A stretch of 64,000 nt of DNA from Streptomyces griseofuscus (GTDB lineage Bacteria > Actinomycetota > Actinomycetes > Streptomycetales > Streptomycetaceae). The position numbers were made by a program, and so were the translations under genes. Positions 15,538 to 23,321 of the stretch are shown here, piece by piece. The notes under the pieces were generated by a model. It was not told the DNA's origin. It worked only from the letters and a program-made list of their open reading frames with translations, and did no database searches. Location: positions 7,811,001 through 7,875,000 of the forward strand of contig NZ_CP051006.1 in assembly GCF_014673495.1 (NCBI RefSeq). The letters run 5' to 3'. How positions within the stretch are numbered: the first letter of the stretch is position 1; each line of letters starts with the position of its first letter.

Positions 15538-16200
15538 ATGGCAGCGGATCCGTCCTCCGCGCAGCCCCCCGAACCGGAGCCGGACGCGTCAGGTGCCGCT
15601 CGTGGCGGGCGGCTGGTGCTCTGGGGGGTGGCGATCCTCTTCCTCGCCGTCAGCATGTTCGGGGGGCATCACGGATCGTTCCCGGCGCCGCGGGCGACTC
15701 CGGCCTCCGGGGCCAGCTCCACCGGGCGGTCGCCGGTGGGCGCCGGGCTGCCCCGGTCGGAGCCGACCCGGCTGGTCATCCCGAAGATCGGCGTCGACGC
15801 CCCCTTCACCCAGCTGAGCCTGGGCCCCGCGGGAGCGCTCCAGCCGCCGCCCGCGGCGGACACCAATCTCGTCGGCTGGTACGCCAAGGGGGCGGCGCCC
15901 GGTGAGAAGGGCACCGCCATCATCGCCGGGCACGTGGACACCAAGGTCTCCGCGGCCGTCTTCGTCAACCTCGACCAACTGGACACCGGTGACCGGTTCT
16001 CCGTGGAACGCGCCGACGGACGGACCGCGAACTTCGTGGTCGACAGCGCCGAGACCTTCGCGAAGGACGACTTCCCGAGCGACCGCGTGTACGCCGACGC
16101 GCCCCGCCCCGAGGTGCGGCTCATCACCTGCGCGGGGGACTACGACCACACGGTCAAGGACTACACCGACAACCTGGTGGTCTTCGCCCATCTCGTCTGA
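15538..16200 (+). CDS. class F sortase
   Basis: The 220-residue membrane-anchored transpeptidase has one N-terminal hydrophobic helix (LVLWGVAILFLAVSMFG, about 28-44), a disordered linker, then the sortase barrel from RLVIPKIGVDAPF. Catalytic His is in IIAGHVDT and catalytic Cys in VRLITCAGDYDH. The family start and end (GWYAKGAAPGEKGTA, YTDNLVVFAHLV) are typical of class F enzymes of actinobacteria. I see no arginine in the 22 residues after the Cys, where the third catalytic residue normally sits. It forms a likely pair with the anchored protein upstream. Confidence 0.88.
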   Translation: MAADPSSAQPPEPEPDASGAARGGRLVLWGVAILFLAVSMFGGHHGSFPAPRATPASGASSTGRSPVGAGLPRSEPTRLVIPKIGVDAPFTQLSLGPAGALQPPPAADTNLVGWYAKGAAPGEKGTAIIAGHVDTKVSAAVFVNLDQLDTGDRFSVERADGRTANFVVDSAETFAKDDFPSDRVYADAPRPEVRLITCAGDYDHTVKDYTDNLVVFAHLV

Positions 16201-16238
16201 CCCGCGCGGAAGTTCGCGGCCGACGGCCCGGCGGGTAC

Positions 16239-16763
16239 CTAGGGGTGGTAGAGGGCGCGGGCGAGCGTCAGGTCGGCGAGCCCGTCCCGGCCGAGGTCGA
16301 AGAAGTAGTCCACCTGCCATGCCTGGGTGCTGCGGGCCTGCCGGCTGGTCGTGGTCACCCATGGCGGGTAGACGCGGAATCCGCGCTTCCCGCCGGAGCC
16401 GTCGCGGGAGACGATGTCGCGCTCGCACAACACCTCGCGCGGGAACACGAACTGTCCAAAGCCGTCGTCGTCACGGCTGCTGATGACGAAGAGGTCCACT
16501 CCGTCGTCGGCGTCGAAGGGCCGGATCGGCCCCTCTCCGGACCGCTGCCACACGGTGACGAACTGGCCGACCTTCGTCGGCGTGGTCTTGCCCACCCGGA
16601 ACCGGACCGAGCGGCCATCGACGGTGAACGCGCACGCCGCGTACTCGGCGCTCTCCGGCTCCGGCACCGGCGGCGAACAGACGAAACCACCCGGCTCGTA
16701 CACCGACGCCTTCACCGCCAACAGGTCCCCGTGCACCCCCGCCCACGGCCGCTCCGTCACCAT
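16239..16763 (-). CDS. MepB-family protein
   Basis: The 174-residue protein has the conserved core of the MepB family: RFRVGKTTPTKVGQFVTVWQR, GPIRPFDADDGVDLFVIS and FGQFVFPREVLCERDIVS. In Staphylococcus mepB is the third gene of the mepRAB operon, but its role remains unknown. Here it stands alone without a MATE pump or MarR repressor. It shares no operon with its neighbours: the sortase gene converges on it and the next minus-strand gene is over 220 bases away. No membrane segments or signal peptide. Confidence 0.85.
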   Translation of the reverse strand: MVTERPWAGVHGDLLAVKASVYEPGGFVCSPPVPEPESAEYAACAFTVDGRSVRFRVGKTTPTKVGQFVTVWQRSGEGPIRPFDADDGVDLFVISSRDDDGFGQFVFPREVLCERDIVSRDGSGGKRGFRVYPPWVTTTSRQARSTQAWQVDYFFDLGRDGLADLTLARALYHP

Positions 16764-16804
16764 GCCACCATCCTCCCATCACCCCCACGGGCGCTGCTTC
16801 GGCC

Positions 16805-16840
16805 CCCTGGGGGCGCGGGGAACTGCGCGATCGGCGACGA
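16805..16840. repeat. dispersed Streptomyces-type 36-bp repeat, copy 1
   Basis: The stretch contains GGGGGCGCGGGGAACTGCGC and matches the copy at 16906-16941 at 35 of 36 positions. I recognise it from memory as a very common intergenic sequence in streptomycetes. Confidence 0.7.
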
Positions 16841-16905
16841 TGTGCCCGCAGGTGTCGAGGGACCGCAGTCGACGGAACTTCGCAGGGGACGGCCCGGTAG
16901 TTCCT

Positions 16906-16941
16906 CCCTGGGGGCGCGGGGAACTGCGCGATCAGCGACGA
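16906..16941. repeat. dispersed Streptomyces-type 36-bp repeat, copy 2
   Basis: Direct copy of 16805-16840, spaced 101 bases, differing at one base. Together the copies fill most of the gap between the MepB-family and the SGNH-hydrolase genes. No promoter or ORF is evident within them. Confidence 0.7.
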
Positions 16942-16988
16942 CGGAGCCGCAGGCGTTCACGCACCGCGGCTCAACGGCGCACACCCCG

Positions 16989-18152
16989 TCAGCGCCGGGA
17001 CGAGAACGCGCCGCCCCCGCCGAAGGCCACCGCCGCGAACCGCTCGCCGATCCTGCGATGCGCGGCGGCATCCGGGTGGAGACCGTCCGGCAGCGGAAGT
17101 TCCGCGAAGTCGGCCTCGCCGTACAGCTCGCGGCCGTCGAGGTGGAAGAGCTGGTCGTCCTCGGCCGACCGCTCGCGCACGATCCGCGCCAGCTCCGCCC
17201 GGACGACGCCCAGCGTGAGCTTGCCCGCCGCCGTCTCCGCGGGGTCTCCGGAGGCCCGGAAGGCGAGCCGGCCCTCGGCGAGCGCGGTGAGGTCCCAGGC
17301 GGTGGGCCCCGGCGTGTCCTCGTGCATCGGGCACAGCACCGGGGAGACGACGAGCAGCGGAGTGTCCGGATGCCCCTCGCGGACGGTGTCCAAAAAGCCG
17401 TGCACCGCGGGCCCGAAGGCGCGCAGCCGCATCAGATCGCCGTTCACGAGGTTGATGCCGAGCTTGAGACTGATCAGATCGGCCGGGGTGTCCCGCAGCG
17501 CGCGGGCGGTGAACGGGTCGAGCAGCGCGCTGCCGCCGAGGCCCAGATTGATCAGCTCGACCCCGCCGAGCGCGGCGGCCAGTGCCGGCCAGGTGGTGGT
17601 GGGGCTCGCGGCGTCGGAGCCGTGGCTGATGGAACTGCCGTGGTGCAGCCACACCTTGCGGCCCCGGTCCGGTGCGGCCGTCACCGGGGCGTCGGTGCGC
17701 AGCGCGACCAGCTCGGTCCGCTCGTTGTGCGGCAGCCAGATCTCCACGTCCTTGGCCGTGTCCGGCAGCCCGCTGAACCGTACGGTGGCGACCGGCCCCG
17801 GCGTGAACTCCGTGCTCCCGGTGGCCATGTCGATGGTGAGGACGTCGCCCCCGGCCGCGGTCGCGCTGCCCGCCGGGCGTCCGTCCACCAGCAGGTCGTA
17901 CACCCCGTCGGGGCGTGGCGGTACGCCGGTGTAGACCCGCTTGGTCGGCAGGGTGTCCAGCTCGACGGTGGTGGCCCGGGTGCGGAACACCAGCCGTACC
18001 CCGGCGGGCTGGGACTCGGCCAGGGCGAGCTGCGGGTCGGCGCACTGGGCGCGGGCCCGGGCGGGCAGCCGGTGCGGCAGCAGTCCCCGCTCGGTGCGTT
18101 CGAGATCGAGGGCGCCGCGGATGAGGTCGGCGGTGAGCGCGGTGGTGTGCAT
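16989..18152 (-). CDS. SGNH/GDSL-type esterase with N-terminal beta domain
   Basis: In this 387-residue protein the first 160 residues look like a beta-sandwich (AGVRLVFRTRATTVELDTLP, DGVYDLLVDGRPAGS) that often precedes carbohydrate-ester SGNH domains. The catalytic domain has the serine in WLHHGSSISHGSDA, a block III-like LGINLVNGD, and Asp/His in LPDGLHPDAAAHR. It lacks a signal peptide, so a cytoplasmic deacetylase or esterase acting on sugars is plausible. It is the second gene after a TetR regulator (59-base gap, same strand) and is probably regulated by it. Confidence 0.88.
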   Translation of the reverse strand: MHTTALTADLIRGALDLERTERGLLPHRLPARARAQCADPQLALAESQPAGVRLVFRTRATTVELDTLPTKRVYTGVPPRPDGVYDLLVDGRPAGSATAAGGDVLTIDMATGSTEFTPGPVATVRFSGLPDTAKDVEIWLPHNERTELVALRTDAPVTAAPDRGRKVWLHHGSSISHGSDAASPTTTWPALAAALGGVELINLGLGGSALLDPFTARALRDTPADLISLKLGINLVNGDLMRLRAFGPAVHGFLDTVREGHPDTPLLVVSPVLCPMHEDTPGPTAWDLTALAEGRLAFRASGDPAETAAGKLTLGVVRAELARIVRERSAEDDQLFHLDGRELYGEADFAELPLPDGLHPDAAAHRRIGERFAAVAFGGGGAFSSRR

Positions 18153-18211
18153 GATGTCGGCCTGTGTTTCGTATGGAGACGTCGGCTCGGCGTTCGTACG
18201 CGGACGCCGGC

Positions 18212-18781
18212 TCAGCGGGTGGGCCAGTTGCGCAGCAGGGAGTCCAGGGCGTCCACGATCCGCGTCCAGGACTCCTGGGAGTCGGGGGCGCTGTGCGCGA
18301 AGCCGCCTGCCGTCTCCAGACTGACGTAGCCGTGGAAGACGCTGCCCAGGAGGCGCACGGCATGGGTCTGGTCGGGTTCGGGCAGGTCGTAGCCGCGCAG
18401 GATCGCCCGGGTCAGCTGGGCGTGCCGGGGGCCCGCGCTCGCGGCGGCGGTCCCGGGGTCCAGCGGGTACCGGGCCGCCGTGTAGCGGCCGGGGTGGGCG
18501 AGGGCGTAGTCGCGGTAGACGTCCGCGAAGGCGCCGAGCGCGTCCTTGCCGGAGCGTCCGGCGAGCGCCTCGGCGGCGCGGTCGGCCAGCTCGGCGAGGG
18601 CGAGCAGCGCGATCCGCGTCTTGAGGTCCTGGGAGTTCTTCAGGTGCGAGTACAGGCTCGCGACCTTGACGTCGAACCGCCGGGCCAGCGCCGACACCGT
18701 CACCTGCTCAAAGCCCACCTCGTCGGCCAGCTCCGCGCCCGCGCGGACCAGCCGCTCGGTGGTCAGTCCCGCACGCACCAT
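18212..18781 (-). CDS. TetR/AcrR-family regulator (WHG C-terminal domain)
   Basis: The 189-residue repressor has its HTH at residues 7-50 (AELADEVGFEQVTVSALARRFDVKVASLYSHLKN, recognition helix VKVASLYSH). Its C-terminal ligand-binding half contains LLGSVFHGYVSLE, typical of the WHG subgroup. It is followed on the same strand by the SGNH esterase, so it likely controls that gene and itself. A perfect palindrome CCTAAAGGCTTTAGG lies 39 bases upstream of the start and is the best operator candidate. The inducer is unknown. Confidence 0.9.
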   Translation of the reverse strand: MVRAGLTTERLVRAGAELADEVGFEQVTVSALARRFDVKVASLYSHLKNSQDLKTRIALLALAELADRAAEALAGRSGKDALGAFADVYRDYALAHPGRYTAARYPLDPGTAAASAGPRHAQLTRAILRGYDLPEPDQTHAVRLLGSVFHGYVSLETAGGFAHSAPDSQESWTRIVDALDSLLRNWPTR

Positions 18782-18819
18782 CAGCTTCCTCCCTCTTGCC
18801 GATAAGGATTATGCAGCTT

Positions 18820-18834
18820 CCTAAAGGCTTTAGG
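18820..18834. promoter_or_regulatory. palindrome CCTAAAGGCTTTAGG (candidate TetR operator)
   Basis: A 15-bp perfect palindrome about one central base, in AT-rich DNA upstream of the TetR gene. Position and symmetry suggest autoregulation. Confidence 0.5.
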
Positions 18835-18881
18835 CAAACCGCTAAGTAGTGAAGGCTCATGTGAGCCCCTCGAAAACGCGA

Positions 18882-18916
18882 ACGGCCGCCGACCGGAGGC
18901 TCCGGTCGGCGGCCGT
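18882..18916 (-). terminator. strong terminator after GAPDH gene
   Basis: A perfect 16-base-pair stem (ACGGCCGCCGACCGGA with its complement) and a three-base loop lie 30 bases past the GAPDH stop. There is no T-run, as usual in actinobacteria. Confidence 0.75.
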
Positions 18917-18945
18917 GAGGGCGCCAGGGGCTGGGGGCTGGGGCG

Positions 18946-20391
18946 TCAGACCGCCGTCGCCGGGTACGTCGGGTACTCCACGCCCGACACGTACTGCACG
19001 ACCCGGACGACCTGGCACGAGTAGCCGAACTCGTTGTCGTACCAGAGGTAGAGGATCGCGTTGTCGCCGTCGACCTTCAGCGCGCCGGCGTCCACGATCG
19101 AGGCGTGGCGCGAGCCGATGAAGTCGCTGGAGACCGCGTCGGGCGCCGTGGTGAAGTCGATCTGGCGCTTGAGCGGCGAGGTCAGCGAGACGTCGCGCAG
19201 GTAGTCGTGGACCTCCTCGCGGGTGGTCTCACGGGCCAGCTGGAGGTTGAGGATCGCGATCGAGACGTCCGGCACCGGGACGCGGATCGAGCTGCCGGAG
19301 ATCGGCGCCTTGAGGTCGGGCAGCGCCTTCGCCACGGCCGAGGCGGCACCGGTCTCGGTGATCACCATGTTCAGCGGCGCGGACCGGCCGCGGCGCTCGG
19401 CCTTGTGGTAATTGTCCAGCAGGTTCTGGTCGTTGGTGAACGAGTGGACGGTCTCCACATGGCCGCGCAGCACGCCGTACTCGTCGTCCATGGCCTTCAG
19501 CGGCGGGACGATCGCGTTGGTGGTGCAGGAGGCGCAGGACAGGATCTGCTCGTCCGGCTTGATGGTGTCGTGGTTGACGCCGTGCACGATGTTCGGGACG
19601 TCGCCCTTGCCCGGCGCGGTCAGTACGACCTTCTCGATACCGGGGCGCAGGTGCTCGGAAAGGCCCGCGCGGTCACGCCACTTGCCGGTGTTGTCGATGA
19701 GGATGGCGTCGCGGATGCCGTACTCGGTGTAGTCCACCTGGGACGGGTCGTCGGCGTAGATCACCTTGACGGCGTTGCCGTTGGCGATGATCGTGCTGTT
19801 CTCCTCGTCCACCGTGATGGTGCCCTGGAACTGGCCGTGGATCGAGTCGCGCCGCAGCAGCGAGGCGCGCTTGACGATGTCCTGGGCGCCGCCGCCGCGC
19901 ACCACGATGGCCCGCAGGCGCAGACCGTTGCCGGAGCCGGCCTTCTCGATCAGCAGGCGGGCCACGAGGCGGCCGATGCGGCCGAAGCCGTACAGCACGA
20001 CATCGCGCGGCTCACGCCGGTCGATCTTGTTGGCGCCGGTGGCGCCGGCGACCGCCTCGGCGGTGAACTCCTCGATGCTGAGGCCGCGTTCGTCGGCCTG
20101 GTAGCGGGTGGCGAGCATGCCCAGGTCGATCTGGGAGGGGCCGAGGTCCAGGGCGGTGAGGGCCTTCAGGAAGGGCATCGTCTCGGTGACGGACAGCTCC
20201 TGGCCGGCGATCTGCCGGGCGAAGCGGTGCGTCTTGAGGATGCTGACCACCGACTTGTTCACCAGGGAGCGGCTGTGCAGCAGGACGGTCACGTCCCGCT
20301 CGCGGTGCAGCTTCCCGATGAGCGGGATCATGGACTCCGCGATCTCCTCGCGGTTCTTCCAGTTGGTGAACGAGTCGTCGTTGACAGTCAC
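18946..20391 (-). CDS. glyceraldehyde-3-phosphate dehydrogenase, long form
   Basis: The 481-residue protein is much longer than the usual 335. Residues 1-125 are an extra helical region (REEIAESMIPLIGKLHRERDVTVLLHSRSL). The GAPDH core begins at about 130 with the NAD motif VVLYGFGRIGRLVARLL. The active site is SCASCTTNA (nucleophilic second Cys), with the phosphate sites HSFTNDQNLLDNYHKAERRGRSA and the terminal WYDNEFGYSCQVV. It oxidises glyceraldehyde 3-phosphate to 1,3-bisphosphoglycerate, or runs in reverse. It is monocistronic with a strong terminator. Such long forms are a separate group found beside a normal gap gene elsewhere; a gluconeogenic or moonlighting role is speculative. Confidence 0.92.
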   Translation of the reverse strand: MTVNDDSFTNWKNREEIAESMIPLIGKLHRERDVTVLLHSRSLVNKSVVSILKTHRFARQIAGQELSVTETMPFLKALTALDLGPSQIDLGMLATRYQADERGLSIEEFTAEAVAGATGANKIDRREPRDVVLYGFGRIGRLVARLLIEKAGSGNGLRLRAIVVRGGGAQDIVKRASLLRRDSIHGQFQGTITVDEENSTIIANGNAVKVIYADDPSQVDYTEYGIRDAILIDNTGKWRDRAGLSEHLRPGIEKVVLTAPGKGDVPNIVHGVNHDTIKPDEQILSCASCTTNAIVPPLKAMDDEYGVLRGHVETVHSFTNDQNLLDNYHKAERRGRSAPLNMVITETGAASAVAKALPDLKAPISGSSIRVPVPDVSIAILNLQLARETTREEVHDYLRDVSLTSPLKRQIDFTTAPDAVSSDFIGSRHASIVDAGALKVDGDNAILYLWYDNEFGYSCQVVRVVQYVSGVEYPTYPATAV

Positions 20392-20634
20392 AGGTCCGGT
20401 CCATCTTTCGAGCTAGGCAGCGCTCATATGATAACCACACCCTACGTGGGTCCTTTCAGGGGTCCGCAGGGGGGTGCCTGGAGGGAGTGCTCGAAGAGGG
20501 GTTCGACCTGTTGAGCAGGGGACCGTAAGGGACTTACACCCATTTCTTGACCAATTCCTGATTCAGGGTGGAAGTACGTAAGAAACCCGAGTCGTGGATT
20601 GCACGTCTTACCCGGCGTGCCCAAGGTCGACAGC

Positions 20635-21843
20635 GTGAGCACCTCCTCCGTTCCCCGGCCCGAACCGGCCGCCCCGTCCCGCACCGCAGGCCGCTTCGAT
20701 CTGCCCCGGATCGTCCGCCGCGGGATCCCCGAAGGGGCGCTGCCGGCCCTCGCGTTGTTCGCGGGCGTCCGGCTCGCCGGGATACTCGCGGTGATCCTGA
20801 CCAACGCCCTGCGCGGACACCCGCTCGTCCGGACCCTCGCCCACTCCTGGGACTCCCGCTGGTACCTGCACATCGCCGCCCAGGGCTACGGCCACAAGAT
20901 GTGGATCACCCCGCAGGGCGCCGTACAGACCGACTGGGCGTTCTTCCCCCTCTATCCGGCGCTCATCCGAGCGCTCACCACGGTGCTGCCGCTCACCCCG
21001 GGCCAGGCCGCGCTGCTCATCGCCTGGCTCGCGGCGGGCGTGGCCGCGTACGGCGTCTACGTCATCGGACATCTGCTGTACGGCCGGGGTGTGGCCACCG
21101 CGCTGGTCGGCCTGTGGGCGGTCCTGCCGCACGCCGTCGAGCTGACCATCGCCTACACCGAGTCGCTGTTCGCCGCACTCGCCATCTGGGCCCTGTACTG
21201 CGTGCTCAAGGGCCGCTGGCTGTGGGCCGGGTCGCTGGCCGCGTTCGCGGGCCTCGCCCGGCCCAGCGGCTTCGCGGTGGCAGGAGCCGTCGCCCTCGCG
21301 GCCGGGTACGAGGCGTGGCGCGGGCGCGGCCGGGTCTCCTGGCGGCTGTGGGCCGGCGCCGTCCTCGCCCCGCTGGGCTTCCTCGGCTATGTGCTGTGGG
21401 TCGGCACCCAGGTCGGCAATCTGTTCGGCGGCTACTTCAAGGTGCAGAGCGCCTGGGACTCCCGCTTCGACTTCGGCGTCGGCGCCGCCCGCTTCGTCAA
21501 GGCACTGCTGCTGCACGGTGGTGGCGTCGTCTACACGGTCGCGCTGCTGGTCGTGGCCACCGGAGTGCTGCTGTTCGCGCTGCTGTGCCTGGATCGCCCC
21601 CCGCTGGTGCTGGTCGTCTTCTCCGGGGTGCTGATCCTGCTCGTGCTCGGCGGCTCGGGATCCTTCTCCTCCAAGCCCCGCTTCCTGCTCCCGGCCTTCC
21701 CCCTGCTCATCCCCATGGCCCGCGCCCTCGCCCGGACCTGGCGGGTACGGCCCGGCCAGGCGGTCCTCGTGTACGGCGCGCTCACCCTGGTGTCCCTGTT
21801 CTTCGGCGCCTACGTCACGGCGGTGGCCCACTCCCCGCTGTGA
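20635..21843 (+). CDS. mannosyltransferase family membrane protein (PIG-V-like)
   Basis: From the GTG at 20635 the protein has 402 residues. About ten hydrophobic segments and the luminal motif HSWDSRWYLHIAAQGY near residue 68 (a W-D-S/G-xWY signature of GT-C enzymes) mark the bacterial relatives of GPI mannosyltransferase 2 (PIG-V). These use a polyprenyl-phosphate sugar to glycosylate proteins or lipids on the outer face of the membrane. Other landmarks are AFFPLYPALIRALT and LARPSGFAVAGA. A TTG 12 codons upstream is an alternative start; neither has a clear ribosome binding site. Confidence 0.85.
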   Translation: MSTSSVPRPEPAAPSRTAGRFDLPRIVRRGIPEGALPALALFAGVRLAGILAVILTNALRGHPLVRTLAHSWDSRWYLHIAAQGYGHKMWITPQGAVQTDWAFFPLYPALIRALTTVLPLTPGQAALLIAWLAAGVAAYGVYVIGHLLYGRGVATALVGLWAVLPHAVELTIAYTESLFAALAIWALYCVLKGRWLWAGSLAAFAGLARPSGFAVAGAVALAAGYEAWRGRGRVSWRLWAGAVLAPLGFLGYVLWVGTQVGNLFGGYFKVQSAWDSRFDFGVGAARFVKALLLHGGGVVYTVALLVVATGVLLFALLCLDRPPLVLVVFSGVLILLVLGGSGSFSSKPRFLLPAFPLLIPMARALARTWRVRPGQAVLVYGALTLVSLFFGAYVTAVAHSPL

Positions 21844-21949
21844 GCGCGCGACCCCGGTGAGGAGTCCGTAAGAAGCCGATCACCCGGGGCACCCCGTGCG
21901 AAGGCCGGGAAACGGGGTAGTCGAGGGGACGCCCGAGGAAAGGACCGTC

Positions 21950-22270
21950 ATGACGACCTACTTGATCAGCGTCCCCGGCACCTTCACCGCCGGGGTCGGC
22001 GCGGACACCCGGACCCGGCTGACCCGGGCGCTGCGCCCCGTGGACCCGCACGGCACCCGGATGGGCAGCAGCGAGGACCTGGATGTGCTCAACGTCAACG
22101 ACGACAACACATTCACCCTGCGTCTGACCGTCGAGGCCGACACCGGCCCGCACGCCGAGGAGGCGGCCCGCAGGCTCGCCGACTCCGCGCTGCGCGGCGC
22201 CGGCCTGGACGAACGCAGCGCGCCGCTGGGGCCCGCCGTGATCACCGGGATCGACTCCGACGCGGGCTGA
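21950..22270 (+). CDS. small hypothetical protein (106 aa)
   Basis: The ATG at 21950 follows GAGGAAAGGA and gives a 106-residue acidic protein, MTTYLISVPGTFT onwards, with an alternating alpha/beta pattern (LDVLNVNDDNTFTLRLTVEAD, then a helix AEEAARRLADSALRGAGL). No catalytic motif, signal peptide or membrane segment is visible. I do not recognise the family, but the strong start and codon use support a real gene. A terminator-like hairpin follows 18 bases after the stop, so it is probably the last gene of its transcript. Confidence 0.65.
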   Translation: MTTYLISVPGTFTAGVGADTRTRLTRALRPVDPHGTRMGSSEDLDVLNVNDDNTFTLRLTVEADTGPHAEEAARRLADSALRGAGLDERSAPLGPAVITGIDSDAG

Positions 22271-22287
22271 ACCGACGCGGACACTTG

Positions 22288-22316
22288 CGGCGCGGCCCGC
22301 CCGGCGGGCCGCGCCG
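22288..22316 (+). terminator. terminator hairpin
   Basis: A perfect 13-base-pair G/C stem (CGGCGCGGCCCGC and its complement) with loop CCG lies 18 bases after the 106-aa gene. AT-rich promoter-like DNA (gtaaaatct, 22333-22341) follows it and probably serves the next gene. Confidence 0.7.
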
Positions 22317-22421
22317 AGTTCGGTCAATTTAGGTAAAATCTAGGCGTTTGCCAATGATTCAGGCAGCCGTGCTCCTTCAAGGCGGCCGTCTCCGAGGGCA
22401 CCCTCCGCCGGAAGTGAACCG

Positions 22422-23249
22422 ATGCCCCGCAAGCGCTCCACCGACGACGGCGACGAGCTGCTGGCCAGACTCGGTTCGCTCACCGCGCAGGCGCGCGAGC
22501 GCGCGGAACTCCAGCGCACCCAGGTCGAGCTGGCCATCGCCCTGCAACGCGGCATGCTGCCCCGGGACCTGCCCACCGCCCCCGGACTGCATCTGGCGGT
22601 CCGCTACGCGCCCGCCTGCTACGGGCTGAACGTGGGCGGCGACTGGTACGACGCCTTTCCGCTGCCCGACGGCCGGATCGGCCTGGCCATCGGGGACGTA
22701 CAGGGGCACAACATCGAGGCCGCCGCCTTCATGGGCCAGGTCCGCGCCGGACTGCGCGCCCTCGCCTTCGCCACCGGCGAGCCCGGCGAACTGCTCGCCC
22801 GCACCAATGACCTGCTTCTCTCCCTCGGCAGCGAACTCTTCGCCACCTGCACCTTCATACGCCTCGACCCGGCGACCGGCGCGATGGAGAGCGCCCGCGC
22901 CGGCCACATCCCCTTCGTCTGGGCCACGGCGGACGGCAAGTCCGGCGTCGTCGACGACGAGGGCGGACCGCCGCTCGGCATCCAGCGGGGCATCGACTAC
23001 CCGGTGACCCGGCACCGGCTGACCACCGGCGGGCTGTTCGTGCTGCTCACCGACGGCGTGGTGGAGGGGCCCTCGCTGGCCGTGGAGGACGGCCTGGAGC
23101 AGGTGACACGGCTCGCGGGCATCGCCGCCGTCGCGGGTCTGGAGAGCCACGCCCTGGCCGCCGCCGTGATCAAGGGCGCGGAGAGCGTCGGACACGAGGA
23201 CGACGCCGCCGTACTCGTCGTCGGCCTCGACGGGCCCGCACGGCCGTAG
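22422..23249 (+). CDS. soluble PP2C/SpoIIE-type phosphatase
   Basis: The 275-residue cytoplasmic phosphatase opens with a coiled segment (LLARLGSLTAQARERAELQRTQVELAIALQRGMLPRDLP), the usual linker to a sensor, but no sensor domain is fused. The PP2C core follows, with metal-binding aspartates in GGDWYDAF, AIGDVQGHN and LLTDGVVEG. It would dephosphorylate an anti-sigma antagonist or similar protein. A MASE1 membrane protein starts 72 bases downstream on the same strand, which suggests a split sensor/effector pair. Confidence 0.88.
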   Translation: MPRKRSTDDGDELLARLGSLTAQARERAELQRTQVELAIALQRGMLPRDLPTAPGLHLAVRYAPACYGLNVGGDWYDAFPLPDGRIGLAIGDVQGHNIEAAAFMGQVRAGLRALAFATGEPGELLARTNDLLLSLGSELFATCTFIRLDPATGAMESARAGHIPFVWATADGKSGVVDDEGGPPLGIQRGIDYPVTRHRLTTGGLFVLLTDGVVEGPSLAVEDGLEQVTRLAGIAAVAGLESHALAAAVIKGAESVGHEDDAAVLVVGLDGPARP

Positions 23250-23321
23250 CGTCCCTCATTTCAGCCAGAGGGCCGGACCCCGGCCGCTCTCGCCTCGCCG
23301 AGCCGCGCCGGGCGGTGTGAG

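Noticed and set aside
16764..16988. CRISPR-like pair of repeats
   Set aside because: Only two copies, 101 bp apart, with no cas genes; it matches a known style of Streptomyces intergenic repeat.
22317..22421. Riboswitch before the soluble phosphatase gene
   Set aside because: Short, AT-rich promoter-like DNA; no conserved stems beyond the upstream terminator.
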